This document shows positions 37,428-46,654 of a DNA stretch of 64,000 nt, piece after piece. The notes beneath the pieces are model-generated. The model was not told the origin of the DNA, made no database searches, and saw nothing but the letters and a program-made list of their open reading frames with translations. The stretch is from Streptomyces sp. NBC_00224 (GTDB taxonomy: Bacteria; Actinomycetota; Actinomycetes; Streptomycetales; Streptomycetaceae). The stretch spans positions 6,239,501 through 6,303,500 of the forward strand of contig NZ_CP108106.1 of assembly GCF_041435195.1 (NCBI RefSeq). Direction: 5' to 3'. The translations under genes were made by a program, and so were the position numbers. Position 1 is the first letter of the stretch; each line of letters begins with the position of its first letter.

Positions 37428-39311
37428 CTACGCCAGGCTCTCCCGCCACGCCCGGTGAAGATCCGCGAACCGGCCGGTTCCCGCGATGAGTTCGGCGGGC
37501 GAGCCGTCCTCGACGACGCGCCCGTGCTCCATCACCAGCACCCGGTCCGCGATCTCCACGGTCGACAGCCGGTGGGCGATGACGACGGCGGTACGGCCGT
37601 GCAGCACCGTATGCATCGCGCGCTGCACCGCCCGCTCGCCCGGGATGTCCAGGGACGAGGTCGCCTCGTCGAGGATCAGCACCGCCGGGTCCGCGAGCAG
37701 CGCGCGGGCGAAGGCGACCAGCTGGCGCTGGCCCGCCGAGATGCGCCCGCCGCGCTTGCGCACGTCCGTGTCGTAGCCGTCCGGCAGCCGGACGATGAAG
37801 TCGTGCGCGCCGATCGCCTTCGCGGCCCGCTCGATCTCCTCGCGGGTCGCCTCGGGGCGGCCGATGGCGATGTTGTCGGCGACCGTACCGGAGAAGAGGA
37901 ACGCCTCCTGGGTGACCATCACGACCCCGCGCCGCAGCTCGGGCACGGCCAGCTCGCGCAGATCGACGCCGTCCAGCAGGACCCGGCCTGTGGAAGGATC
38001 GTAGAAGCGGGCCAGCAGCTTGGCGAGGGTGGACTTGCCGGCGCCGGTCGAGCCGACCACGGCCACGGTCTGCCCGGCCGGGATCGTCAGGTCGAAGCGG
38101 GGGAGGACCTCGCCGCCCGTACGGTACGAGAAGCCGACGCCGTCGAACTCGACGCGCCGCCCCGGGAGTTCACCGGAACGCTCCGGCAGCGGCACCGGCC
38201 GCTCGGGCTCGGGCACGGTCGGCGTCTGGGCGAGCAGCCCGGCGATCTTCCCGAGGGACGAGACGGCCGCCTCGTACGAGTTGAGGAACATCCCGAGCCG
38301 GTCGATCGGGTCGTACAGCCGCCGCAGATACAGCACGGCGGCGGCGAGCACGCCCAGCGCGAGGGTGCCGTCGGCGACCCGGGAGGCACCCCACAGCACC
38401 ATCGCGGCGACGGCGGTGTTGGCCACCAGACGCGAACCCACCACGTACTGGGCCATTTCGAGGATCGCGTCGCCGTTGGTGCGCTCGTGGTGGTGGTTGA
38501 GCTTGTGGAACTCCTCGTCGTTGGCGCGCTCGCGGCGGAACGCCTGGACCGGCCGGATGCCGTTGAGGGTCTCCGCGAACTTGACGATCACGGCCGCGAT
38601 CGCCGTCGAGCGGGCGTCGAACGCGCGCGAAGCCCGGCGCCGGTAGCGGCGGATCAGCAGATGCAGCGGCGCGTACGAGGCGACGGCGAGCGCGCCGATG
38701 CCCCAGTCGAGCCAGAGCAGCATCGCGCAGATGTACACGGCGGAGAGCACGACGCCGATGAGCTCCTGGAGCCCCTCGTTGAAGAGTTCGCGCAGCGACT
38801 CCACGTCGGAGGTGGAACGGGAGATGAGCCGGCCCGAGGTGTACCGCTCGTGGAAGTCCACGCTCAGCGCCTGCGCGTGCCGGAAGATCCGCCCGCGCAG
38901 ATCGAGCAGCACGTCCTGGCCGACACGGGTGGAGGCGCTGATGAACGCGTACTGGAGCAGCCCGGCCCCGAGGGCGCAGACGAGGTACCCGGAGCCGACG
39001 GCTATGAGGGGTCCGTATTCGTGCTCGCGAAACGCGGGCACACCCCGGTCGATGGCGTATGCGACGAGCATCGGCCCCGCCTGCACGGCGGCCTGCTGCA
39101 ACAGGATGAGCAGCGCGGTGACGACGACGCGCCGCCGCATGGGGCGCAACAGGTCGAAGAGGAGGGCGCGGGTGGCGCCGGCGGGGGAGGGGAGGGCGTC
39201 GCGATCGAAGGGATCGCCGGCCGGTGGCGGCCCCTCGGTCCCCTTTGGCCCCTCTGACCCCTCCGGCTCCTCCGGATCGGCCTGGCGCTCCGCACCCATG
39301 GTGGTCGTCAT
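37428..39311 (-). CDS. ABC exporter half-transporter, second subunit
   Basis: 627-residue type IV ABC exporter half (membrane domain fused to ATPase) from ATG 39311, overlapping the stop of the first subunit (ATGA). After a Glu/Pro-rich N-terminus, six membrane helices span about residues 50-350, then the ATPase: Walker [13 protein letters not shown], Walker [13 protein letters not shown] with the catalytic Glu, and H-loop IAHRLSTVE. The signature reads ISAGQ rather than LSGGQ. With the partner's Asp-for-Glu Walker B, this fits a heterodimer with one degenerate ATP site. Substrate unknown; many such pairs export lipids, peptides or drugs. Confidence 0.9.
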   Translation of the reverse strand: MTTTMGAERQADPEEPEGSEGPKGTEGPPPAGDPFDRDALPSPAGATRALLFDLLRPMRRRVVVTALLILLQQAAVQAGPMLVAYAIDRGVPAFREHEYGPLIAVGSGYLVCALGAGLLQYAFISASTRVGQDVLLDLRGRIFRHAQALSVDFHERYTSGRLISRSTSDVESLRELFNEGLQELIGVVLSAVYICAMLLWLDWGIGALAVASYAPLHLLIRRYRRRASRAFDARSTAIAAVIVKFAETLNGIRPVQAFRRERANDEEFHKLNHHHERTNGDAILEMAQYVVGSRLVANTAVAAMVLWGASRVADGTLALGVLAAAVLYLRRLYDPIDRLGMFLNSYEAAVSSLGKIAGLLAQTPTVPEPERPVPLPERSGELPGRRVEFDGVGFSYRTGGEVLPRFDLTIPAGQTVAVVGSTGAGKSTLAKLLARFYDPSTGRVLLDGVDLRELAVPELRRGVVMVTQEAFLFSGTVADNIAIGRPEATREEIERAAKAIGAHDFIVRLPDGYDTDVRKRGGRISAGQRQLVAFARALLADPAVLILDEATSSLDIPGERAVQRAMHTVLHGRTAVVIAHRLSTVEIADRVLVMEHGRVVEDGSPAELIAGTGRFADLHRAWRESLA

Positions 39312-41287
39312 CGGTCCTCCCCCTGATCCCCCGCGCCGGACATCAGCCAGGCGTACTCGGCGTTGCTGCGCAGCAGTTCCTGATGGGTGCCGACGGCGGC
39401 GACTCGGCCGCCGGAGAGCAGCGCGACCCGGTCGGCGAGCATCACCGTCGACGGGCGGTGGGCGACGACCAGCGCGGTGGTCTCGCGCAGGACGTCGCGC
39501 AGGGCCGCCTCGACGCGGGCCTCGGTGTGTACGTCGAGCGCGGAGAGCGGGTCGTCGAGCACCAGGAACCTGGGCCGCCCGACGACCGCCCGCGCGAGAG
39601 CGAGCCGCTGGCGCTGCCCGCCGGAGAGGCTGAGCCCCTGCTCGCCGACCTGGGTGTCGACGCCGTACGGGAGCTCCCGTACGAATCCGGCCTGCGCGAC
39701 GTCCAGGGCGCGGTCGAGGTCCTCGGGCCCGCCGCCGCCCATCAGGACGTTCTCGCCCACGGAGGCGGAGAAGAGCGTGGGTTCCTCGAACGCCACGGCG
39801 ACGAGCTCGCGGAGCCGCTCGCGGGGCATGGTGGCGATATCGACCCCGTCGAGGGTGATGCGCCCACCGGTCGCGTCGTACAGCCGAGGCACGAGCGCGG
39901 TGAGCGTCGTCTTCCCGGACCCGGTCCCGCCCACGATGGCCATGGTCTCGCCGCTCCGGATGTGGAGATCGATCTCGGAGAGGAGGGGCGGGCTGTCGGC
40001 GGGGGCGTCGGGGTAGCGGAAGGCGACGTGGTGGAATCTGATGCCGTGTTCGTCTGCGGGTGGGTGGGGGCTGGTCGCGCAGTTCCCCGCGCCCCTAAGG
40101 GGGTCGGGGGCGTGGCCAAATCCAGCCCCGGCGGCGGGAAAATCAGCCCCTCCGGCGTTTGAGGAGCGGGGTCCGGGGCGGAGCCCCGAAGCGGGGTGCA
40201 GGGGCCGCAGGCCCCGCTCGGGGTCCGGGGGCGTAGCCCCCGGGAGACCGCCCTTACCCCCACCCACCCCCGGAGGGTTTAGGGAAGGGGCGGGGTGGGG
40301 GCTCTCGTCCAGGACCTCGAAGAACCGCTCTGTCGCCGTCCCCGCCTCCTGGCTCATCGCCAGCAGGAACCCGATCGAGTCCACCGGCCACCGCAGCGCC
40401 AGCGCCGTGGACAGGAACGCCACCAGCGTCCCGGCCGACAGGTCACCGTCGGCCACCCGCACGGTCCCCAGCACCAGCGCCGCCCCGATGGCGAGTTCGG
40501 GTATCGCCGTGATCACGCCCCACAGCGCCGCGAGCAGCCGAGCCTTGTGCAGCTCGGTGCCCCGCAGCCCCCGCGCCAGCTCCCCGAACGCCCGCGCCTG
40601 GCTGCGATGGCGCCCGAACCCCTTGATGATCCGGATGCCGAGCACGCTCTCCTCGACCAGCGTCGTCAGATCGCCCACCTGGTCCTGTGCCCGCCGCGCC
40701 GCCACCGAGTAGCGCGACTCGAAGAGCGAACACAGCGCCACCAGCGGCACCACGGGAATGATCAGGACCAGCCCCAGCGTCCACTCCTGCGACAGCAGGA
40801 TGACGAAGCCCACCAGGATGGTCACCGCGTTGACCAGCAAGAACGTCAGGGGGAACGCCAGGAACATCCGTACCAGGCTCAGATCCGTCGTCCCCCGCGA
40901 CAGCAACTGGCCCGACGGCCACCGGTCGTGGAAGGACACCGGCAGCCGTTGCACATGCCGGTAGAGATCCGCCCGCATCGCCGCCTCCACCCCCGCGAGC
41001 GGCCGCGCCACCAGCCATCGCCGCAGGCCGAAGAGGAGCGCCTCCGCCACCCCGAGCAGCAGCAGGACGAGCGCCCCCAGCCAGACCCCGCCGGGGTCGC
41101 CGTCGCTGACCGGGCCGTCGACGATCCACTTCAGTACGAGCGGGATCACCAGCCCGAGGCAGGACGCGAGGACCGCGACCGACGCCGCGCTGAACAGGCG
41201 AGTTCGGACGGGTCGTACGTACGGCCAGAGCCTCAGCAGCGTACGGACCGTCGACTGGTTCTTGGTGGGTGCATGTATGTCTGGCAT
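39308..41287 (-). CDS. ABC exporter half-transporter, first subunit, with repeat-derived linker
   Basis: 659 residues from ATG 41287 (a TTG at 41290 is in frame directly before it). Six membrane helices occupy about residues 25-310; the ATPase starts about residue 417. Walker A is GGTGSGKTTLTA, the signature LSGGQRQRLAL, and Walker B FLVLDDPLSALD, with Asp replacing the catalytic Glu. Between membrane domain and ATPase lies an extra segment of about 87 residues (about 329-416), rich in Pro/Gly and encoded by a GC-rich palindromic repeat at 40048-40306. The frame is kept, so the protein is probably made with a floppy linker. It is translationally coupled to the second subunit. No strong ribosome site is seen. 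Confidence 0.85.
   Translation of the reverse strand: MPDIHAPTKNQSTVRTLLRLWPYVRPVRTRLFSAASVAVLASCLGLVIPLVLKWIVDGPVSDGDPGGVWLGALVLLLLGVAEALLFGLRRWLVARPLAGVEAAMRADLYRHVQRLPVSFHDRWPSGQLLSRGTTDLSLVRMFLAFPLTFLLVNAVTILVGFVILLSQEWTLGLVLIIPVVPLVALCSLFESRYSVAARRAQDQVGDLTTLVEESVLGIRIIKGFGRHRSQARAFGELARGLRGTELHKARLLAALWGVITAIPELAIGAALVLGTVRVADGDLSAGTLVAFLSTALALRWPVDSIGFLLAMSQEAGTATERFFEVLDESPHPAPSLNPPGVGGGKGGLPGATPPDPERGLRPLHPASGLRPGPRSSNAGGADFPAAGAGFGHAPDPLRGAGNCATSPHPPADEHGIRFHHVAFRYPDAPADSPPLLSEIDLHIRSGETMAIVGGTGSGKTTLTALVPRLYDATGGRITLDGVDIATMPRERLRELVAVAFEEPTLFSASVGENVLMGGGGPEDLDRALDVAQAGFVRELPYGVDTQVGEQGLSLSGGQRQRLALARAVVGRPRFLVLDDPLSALDVHTEARVEAALRDVLRETTALVVAHRPSTVMLADRVALLSGGRVAAVGTHQELLRSNAEYAWLMSGAGDQGEDR
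40048..40306. repeat. Intergenic-type palindromic repeat inside ABC exporter gene
   Basis: About 260 bases share modules with the intergenic repeat at 8343-8640: GTTCGTCTGC at 40048-40057, GCGCAGTTCCCCGCGCCCCT at 40077-40096 (identical to 8455-8474), and a long block near 40235-40300 ending in AAGGGGCGGGGTGGGG (with CACCCCCGGAGGGT) that matches 8575-8637. Several snap-back hairpins (GGGGCGGAGCCCC, GGGGGCGTAGCCCCC) lie inside. It lacks the second arm of the long inverted repeat. Here it is read in frame as an 87-residue linker. Confidence 0.8.
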
Positions 41288-41388
41288 CAATCATCGAGCC
41301 TAAACTTCGCCACCGACAACGCCCACCGGCTTTTTGACCCGGGACCAAGGTCGTACCCCGTATCGACCGTTCGTTTGATGACCTCGAC

Positions 41389-43668
41389 TCACCCCGTCAC
41401 TCGCAGCACTTGTACCGACCGCGCTCCCACCCCCACCTCCGTCCCACCCCGGTGCACCCGCCCCGGCACCCCCGCCTGGTCCTCTCCGGACGTGTCCACC
41501 AGCACCTCGTACCCCTCCGCCCACGGCGCCCCCGGCACCACGAACCCCGTCGGGCGGCTGCCCGCGTGCAGGACGATCAGGAAGCTGTCGTCCACCACGG
41601 GGGCGCCCCGGGCGTCCCGGCCGGGGATGTCGCGGCCCGACAGGTAGAGGCCGAGCGTGGCCGTCGGCGCGTACCAGTCCCGCTCGGTCATCTCCTCCCC
41701 GCGCGCGGTGAACCACGCCAGGTCCCGCAGCCCGTCCGCCCCCTGCGCGCGGCCGGAGAAGAACGCGCGGCGGCGCAGCACCGGGTGGCGGTGGCGCAGG
41801 GCGACGAGGCGCCGCGCCAGTTCGAGCAGCCCGCGGGGGCCCGGCTGTTCCAGGAGGGACCAGTCGATCCACCCCACCTCGCCGTCCTGGCAGTACGCGT
41901 TGTTGTTGCCGCCCTGGGTGCGCCCCATCTCGTCCCCGGCCACCAGCATCGGCACCCCGGTGGAGACCAGGAGCGTCGTCAGCAGGTTGCGCAGCTGGCG
42001 GCGGCGCAGGGCGTTGACCCGGGGGTCCTCCGTCTCGCCCTCCACCCCGCAGTTCCAGGACCGGTTGTCGTCCGTCCCGTCCCGGTTGCCCTCCCCGTTC
42101 GCCTCGTTGTGTTTGTGCTCGTACGAGACCAGGTCGCGCAGGGTGAAGCCGTCGTGGGCCGTGACGAAGTTGATCGACGCGTACGGGCGGCGGCCGCCCC
42201 ACGCGTACAGGTCGCTCGACCCCGAAAGGCGGTAGCCCAGGTCGCGCACATCGGGCAGCGCGCCGCGCCAGAAGTCCCGTACCGCGCCCCGGTAGCGGTC
42301 GTTCCACTCCGTCCACAGCGGCGGGAAGGCACCGACCTGGTACCCGCCGCGTCCCACGTCCCACGGCTCCGCGATCAGCTTGACCCGGCGCAGCACCGGG
42401 TCCTGGGCGATGACGGCCAGGAAGGGGGAGAGCATGTCGACGTCGTGCATCGAGCGGGCGAGCGCCGCCGCCAGGTCGAAGCGGAAGCCGTCCACCCCCA
42501 TCTCCGTCACCCAGTACCGCAGCGAGTCCGTGATCAGCCGCAGCACCTGGGGCTGCACCACGTGCAGCGTGTTGCCGCAGCCCGAGTAGTCCGCGTACCG
42601 GCGCGCGTCCGACTGGAGGCGGTAGTACCCCTTGTTGTCGATGCCGCGCAGCGACAGCGTCGGGCCGCGCTCGCCCGCCTCCGCCGTGTGGTTGTAGACC
42701 ACGTCGAGGATGACCTCGATGCCCGCCGCGTGCAGCGCCCGCACCATCCGTTTGAACTCGCCGACCTGCTGGCCCGCCGTCCCGGAGGCCGAGTACGCCG
42801 CGTGCGGCGCGAAGTAGCCGATCGAGTTGTAGCCCCAGTAGTTGCGCAGGCCCCGGCGCAGCAGATGGTCCTCGTGGGCGAACTGGTGCACCGGCAGCAG
42901 TTCGACCGCCGTCACCCCCAGGCGTACGAGATGGTCGAGCGCCGCCGGGTGCGCGAGTCCCGCGTACGTGCCGCGCAGCTCCTCCGGGATCCCGGGGTGC
43001 AGTTTGGTGAAGCCGCGCACGTGCAGCTCGTAGATGACCGAGTCGGCCCATGGCGTCTTCGGGCGGCGGTCGTCCGACCAGTCGTCGTCATCGTGGACGA
43101 CGACACTCTTGGGGACGAACGGCGCCGAGTCCCGGTCGTCGCGGACGGTGTCGGCCACCTGCTGCTGCGGCCAGTCGCGCACATGCCCGTACACCTGCGG
43201 CGGCAGCGCGCTGTGTCCATCTCCTATGGAGCCGTCGACCGCCCGCGCGTACGGGTCGAGCAGCAGCTTCGACGGGTTCCAGCGGGCCCCCGTCCAGGGA
43301 TCCCAGCGGCCGTGCACCCGGTAGCCGTACCGCTGCCCCGGCCGTACGCCCGGCACGAAGCCGTGCCAGATCTCATGGGTGAGCTCGACCAGGGCGAGCC
43401 GGGTCTCGGTGCCCGCCGCGTCGAACAGGCACAGCTCCACCGACTCCGCCCCGCCCGCCCACAGTGCGAAGTTGGTGCCCGCCACCCCGTCCGGCCCCAC
43501 CCGGAACCGGGCCCCCAGCGGGGTAGGCGCACCCGGCCAGACCTGTGGCCGCAGCCCGCCGGGGCTGCCCCGCCGGCCGTGATGGCCGTTCAGTTCCCGG
43601 TGCCCTTCCCCGTGCGGAGCCGGTCGCCCCACCGCCCGCTCTGCCTCCTGCTCTGCTGCGCTCGACAC
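41389..43668 (-). CDS. glgX: Glycogen debranching enzyme GlgX
   Basis: GH13_11 isoamylase-type debranching enzyme of 759 residues, hydrolysing alpha-1,6 branches of limit glycogen left by phosphorylase. The start is GTG 43668, with GGAGG seven bases upstream; an upstream in-frame extension overlaps the divergent lipoprotein gene and is not real. A CBM48 domain occupies about residues 40-170. Catalytic residues are visible: Asp in DGFRFDLAAALA, Glu in KLIAEPWDVGRGG and Asp in FVTAHDGFTLRD. It lies about 19 kb from glgP, its functional partner, and 101 bases upstream of the ABC exporter genes on the same strand. Confidence 0.93.
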   Translation of the reverse strand: MSSAAEQEAERAVGRPAPHGEGHRELNGHHGRRGSPGGLRPQVWPGAPTPLGARFRVGPDGVAGTNFALWAGGAESVELCLFDAAGTETRLALVELTHEIWHGFVPGVRPGQRYGYRVHGRWDPWTGARWNPSKLLLDPYARAVDGSIGDGHSALPPQVYGHVRDWPQQQVADTVRDDRDSAPFVPKSVVVHDDDDWSDDRRPKTPWADSVIYELHVRGFTKLHPGIPEELRGTYAGLAHPAALDHLVRLGVTAVELLPVHQFAHEDHLLRRGLRNYWGYNSIGYFAPHAAYSASGTAGQQVGEFKRMVRALHAAGIEVILDVVYNHTAEAGERGPTLSLRGIDNKGYYRLQSDARRYADYSGCGNTLHVVQPQVLRLITDSLRYWVTEMGVDGFRFDLAAALARSMHDVDMLSPFLAVIAQDPVLRRVKLIAEPWDVGRGGYQVGAFPPLWTEWNDRYRGAVRDFWRGALPDVRDLGYRLSGSSDLYAWGGRRPYASINFVTAHDGFTLRDLVSYEHKHNEANGEGNRDGTDDNRSWNCGVEGETEDPRVNALRRRQLRNLLTTLLVSTGVPMLVAGDEMGRTQGGNNNAYCQDGEVGWIDWSLLEQPGPRGLLELARRLVALRHRHPVLRRRAFFSGRAQGADGLRDLAWFTARGEEMTERDWYAPTATLGLYLSGRDIPGRDARGAPVVDDSFLIVLHAGSRPTGFVVPGAPWAEGYEVLVDTSGEDQAGVPGRVHRGGTEVGVGARSVQVLRVTG

Positions 43669-43809
43669 CCCTCGGCCTCCCGCGGCTCGGCGCCTGGACG
43701 GAGCGCGGCGTCCCGGCCGCTGCTCCCCACGCGTGTCCTCGCAGGCTTTCTTCCCGTTACCCGGCTCGTACTCACGTTTCCCCCGGCGGGGCGCGGTCGT
43801 TGACCCGTC

Positions 43810-45066
43810 GTGAGATTCGTACTGAAGCGGGCAGGGGCGAGCACCGCGGCCGCCCTGACATGGGTGGGACTGACGGCGGCCCTGGTGGCCGGGCTGGCCG
43901 GGTGCAGCGGGGACCATCTGGACATCGGCGGGGTCGACGGGGTCAAGGACGTCGTCGCGGGCAAGGCACAGTCGCCCCGGGACGTGATCCTGGTGACCCC
44001 CGACGACGGGGCCAAGGGTGTCAAGGCGGACGGGAGGATCGGAGTGCGGGTGCCCGGCGGGCGCCTGGAGCGGGTCAGGGTGATGAAGGCCGAGGACGCG
44101 CAGCCCGAGGAGGTGCCGGGCCGGATCAGCGAGGACGGGCTCTCCTGGGAGCCGACCCGGGGCGCGGCGGAGCGGCTCGAACTGGCCGCCAAGTACACGG
44201 TGGACGCGGTGGCGCTCGACGGCCACGGCCACCGCCAGGCCCGGCACACCAGCTTCACCACGCTGGTGCCCGAGCACCGGTTCATCGGCTACTTCAAACC
44301 GGAGAACCGCTCGACGGTCGGCGTCGGCATGATCGTCTCGTTCAACTTCAACCAGGCGATCGAGAACCGGGCGGCCGTGGAGCGCGCCATCAGGGTCACC
44401 TCGAATCCGGCCGTCGAGGTGGTGGGCCACTGGTTCGGCAAGGAGCGCCTGGACTTCCGGCCCAGGGAGTACTGGAAGCCGGGCACCAAGGTCACCGTGG
44501 ACATGCGGCTGCGCGACGTCCCCGGCGCCCCGGGGGTCTACGGCATCCAGGAGAAGCGGGTCGGCTTCACCATCGGGCGCGACCAGGAGTCCCTGGTGGA
44601 CGCCGACGCGCACACGATGGAGGTGCGCCGGGGCGGCGAGCTGGTCAGTACGGTGCCGATCTCGGCGGGGTCGCCCAAGAACACCACGTACAACGGCAAG
44701 ATGGTCGTCACCGAGATGTTCGACGTGACCCGGATGAACAGCCGTACGGTCGGCTTCGGCGGGGAGTACGACATCCCCGACGTGCCGCACGCCATCCGGC
44801 TGACCGCCTCCGGGACCTTCCTGCACGGCAACTACTGGGCGACGTCGGGCACCTTCGGCTCCAGCAACACCAGCCACGGCTGTGTGGGCCTGCGCGATGT
44901 GAAGGGCGGCAGCCCGGACACCCCGGCGGGCTGGTTCTTCGACCGCACGCTCGTCGGGGACGTGGTGGAAGTCATCAACTCCCGTGACAAAACGGTCGCG
45001 CCCGACAACGGGCTCGGTGGCTGGAACCTCGGCTGGGTGAAGTGGAGGGCGGGCTCGGCCCTCTGA
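43810..45066 (+). CDS. L,D-transpeptidase lipoprotein (copy 1)
   Basis: 418-residue cell-wall enzyme from GTG 43810, exported as a lipoprotein (lipobox LAGC near residue 31). Two Ig-like domains span about residues 55-255 (ending in FTIGRD), followed by the YkuD catalytic domain about 260-390 with the motif SHGCVGLRD holding the nucleophilic cysteine. L,D-transpeptidases make 3-3 cross-links in peptidoglycan. The plan matches mycobacterial LdtMt2-like proteins with paired Ig domains. It is divergent from glgX and tandem with a close paralogue at 45292. Confidence 0.92.
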   Translation: MRFVLKRAGASTAAALTWVGLTAALVAGLAGCSGDHLDIGGVDGVKDVVAGKAQSPRDVILVTPDDGAKGVKADGRIGVRVPGGRLERVRVMKAEDAQPEEVPGRISEDGLSWEPTRGAAERLELAAKYTVDAVALDGHGHRQARHTSFTTLVPEHRFIGYFKPENRSTVGVGMIVSFNFNQAIENRAAVERAIRVTSNPAVEVVGHWFGKERLDFRPREYWKPGTKVTVDMRLRDVPGAPGVYGIQEKRVGFTIGRDQESLVDADAHTMEVRRGGELVSTVPISAGSPKNTTYNGKMVVTEMFDVTRMNSRTVGFGGEYDIPDVPHAIRLTASGTFLHGNYWATSGTFGSSNTSHGCVGLRDVKGGSPDTPAGWFFDRTLVGDVVEVINSRDKTVAPDNGLGGWNLGWVKWRAGSAL

Positions 45067-45291
45067 CCCACCCTCGCCGGCCGGCCCGGCCCGTACCCAC
45101 CCCCGGTGACGTCGTGATGTCGCCACAGCGAACGCACGGGACTATTGGCACTGAACGGTGACATTCGCGTGGCGGTGCGTGTGCGTCCGGTGTGATTACC
45201 TAGGCAATCGTGTGCGCGCAGGATGCGCGCGGGGGTGTTTTTCAGTACGGGCCGTGGCTTGATCCAGGCCGTGCGAGGGGAGAGAACTGTC

Positions 45292-46548
45292 GTGAACGGG
45301 CAGCACATATCGGGGGCTCCGAACAGGGCGGCGGGACGGCGGCGCGGCACGCCGGGTCTGCTGGCTCTGCTGCTGGGGGCGCTGCTCCTGCTGGTCTCCG
45401 CCTGCGGTGGCGGCGACGACTCCGCCGGCGGCGGTGACGGCAAGGGCAAGGGCGGCGCCGGCAAGGCCGCCGAGGACACCAAGGCCTCGGCCGCGGTCGT
45501 GACCGTCGCGCCCAAGGACGGCGCCGGCGACGTGGCGACGAGCGGCGCGCTGAAGATCTCCGCGACCCAGGGCAAGCTCACCGCCGTCGCGGTCGCGGAC
45601 ACCAAGGGCAACGCGGTGGCCGGGAAGATCTCCGCCGACGGCGCCGCCTGGGCCCCGGACCAGCACCTCGCCTCCGCCACCAAGTACAAGGTCCACGCGA
45701 TCGCCAAGGACGACCAGGGCCGCGAGTCCGCCAAGGACACGACCTTCACCACGCTCGTCCCCAAGAACACCTTCATCGGCACCTACGCCCCCGAGGACGG
45801 CGACACCGTCGGAGTCGGCATGCCGGTGTCGATCAACTTCAGCCGCGGCATCACCAACCCGCAGGCCGTCGAGAAGGCCATCAAGGTGACGGCCGAGCCG
45901 TCGGTGCCGGTCGAGGGCCACTGGTTCGGCAACGACCGCCTGGACTTCCGCCCGGAGAAGTACTGGGCGGCGGGCACCAAGGTGACCGTCAAGTTCAACC
46001 TCGACGGCGTCGAGGGCCGCCCCGGCGTCTACGGCAAGCAGACCCGTACGGTGAAGTTCACCGTCGGCCGCTCGCAGGTGTCCACGGTCGACGCGGCCGC
46101 CCACACCATGACCGTCGTGCGCGACAGCAAGACGCTCAAGACCATCCCGATCAGCGCGGGCTCCCCGCAGAACACCACGTACAACGGTCAGATGGTGATC
46201 AGCGAGAAGTACCAGGTGACCCGGATGAACGGCGCCACCGTGGGCTTCGGCGGCGAGTACGACATCAAGGACGTGCCGCACGCGATGCGCCTGTCCAGCT
46301 CGGGCACCTTCCTCCACGGCAACTACTGGGGCGACCCGTCGGTGTTCGGCAACACCAACACCAGCCACGGCTGCGTGGGTCTGCGGGACGCGCGCGGCGC
46401 GGGCGACTCCTCGACCCCGGCGGCCTGGTTCTACGACCGCTCGCTCATCGGTGACGTGGTCATCGTGAAGAACTCCAAGGACAAGCAGATCCAGCCGGAC
46501 AACGGCCTGAACGGCTGGAACATGTCCTGGGCGGAGTGGACGAAGTAG
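45292..46548 (+). CDS. L,D-transpeptidase lipoprotein (copy 2)
   Basis: 418-residue paralogue of the preceding gene, from GTG 45292 with GGGGAGAG about eight bases upstream (an upstream ATG at 45223 is less likely). Signal peptide and lipobox LLVSAC, a Gly/Asp/Lys-rich linker, two Ig-like domains, then a YkuD domain with TSHGCVGLRD. The copies share most catalytic-domain blocks (AGSPxNTTYNG, GFGGEYDI, SGTFLHGNYW) but differ in N-termini and linker. The 225-base gap between them has its own promoter-like sequence, so they may be separately regulated. A long hairpin ends the transcript. Confidence 0.92.
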   Translation: MNGQHISGAPNRAAGRRRGTPGLLALLLGALLLLVSACGGGDDSAGGGDGKGKGGAGKAAEDTKASAAVVTVAPKDGAGDVATSGALKISATQGKLTAVAVADTKGNAVAGKISADGAAWAPDQHLASATKYKVHAIAKDDQGRESAKDTTFTTLVPKNTFIGTYAPEDGDTVGVGMPVSINFSRGITNPQAVEKAIKVTAEPSVPVEGHWFGNDRLDFRPEKYWAAGTKVTVKFNLDGVEGRPGVYGKQTRTVKFTVGRSQVSTVDAAAHTMTVVRDSKTLKTIPISAGSPQNTTYNGQMVISEKYQVTRMNGATVGFGGEYDIKDVPHAMRLSSSGTFLHGNYWGDPSVFGNTNTSHGCVGLRDARGAGDSSTPAAWFYDRSLIGDVVIVKNSKDKQIQPDNGLNGWNMSWAEWTK

Positions 46549-46587
46549 GACGCGCCTGAAGAGACGCGCCTGAAGAGATCCGAAGGG

Positions 46588-46627
46588 GACGGACCCGGCC
46601 GCTGTGACGCACAGCACCGGGTCCGTC
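46588..46627. terminator. Long hairpin terminator
   Basis: GACGGACCCGG (46588-46598) pairs with CCGGGTCCGTC (46617-46627), and inside it GCTGTG (46601-46606) pairs with CACAGC (46610-46615), forming one long stem. A direct repeat of GACGCGCCTGAAGA lies just upstream, after the L,D-transpeptidase stop. Confidence 0.75.
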
Positions 46628-46654
46628 GCCGTTGACGGCAACTAACCTGCTGCC

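Noticed and set aside
35604..39257. Long plus-strand open frame across the protease and ABC exporter genes
   Set aside because: It runs antisense to two well-supported proteins and shows no domain.
43669..45126. In-frame extension of glgX far upstream
   Set aside because: It overlaps the divergent L,D-transpeptidase gene; GTG 43668 has a good ribosome site and the expected start of the family.
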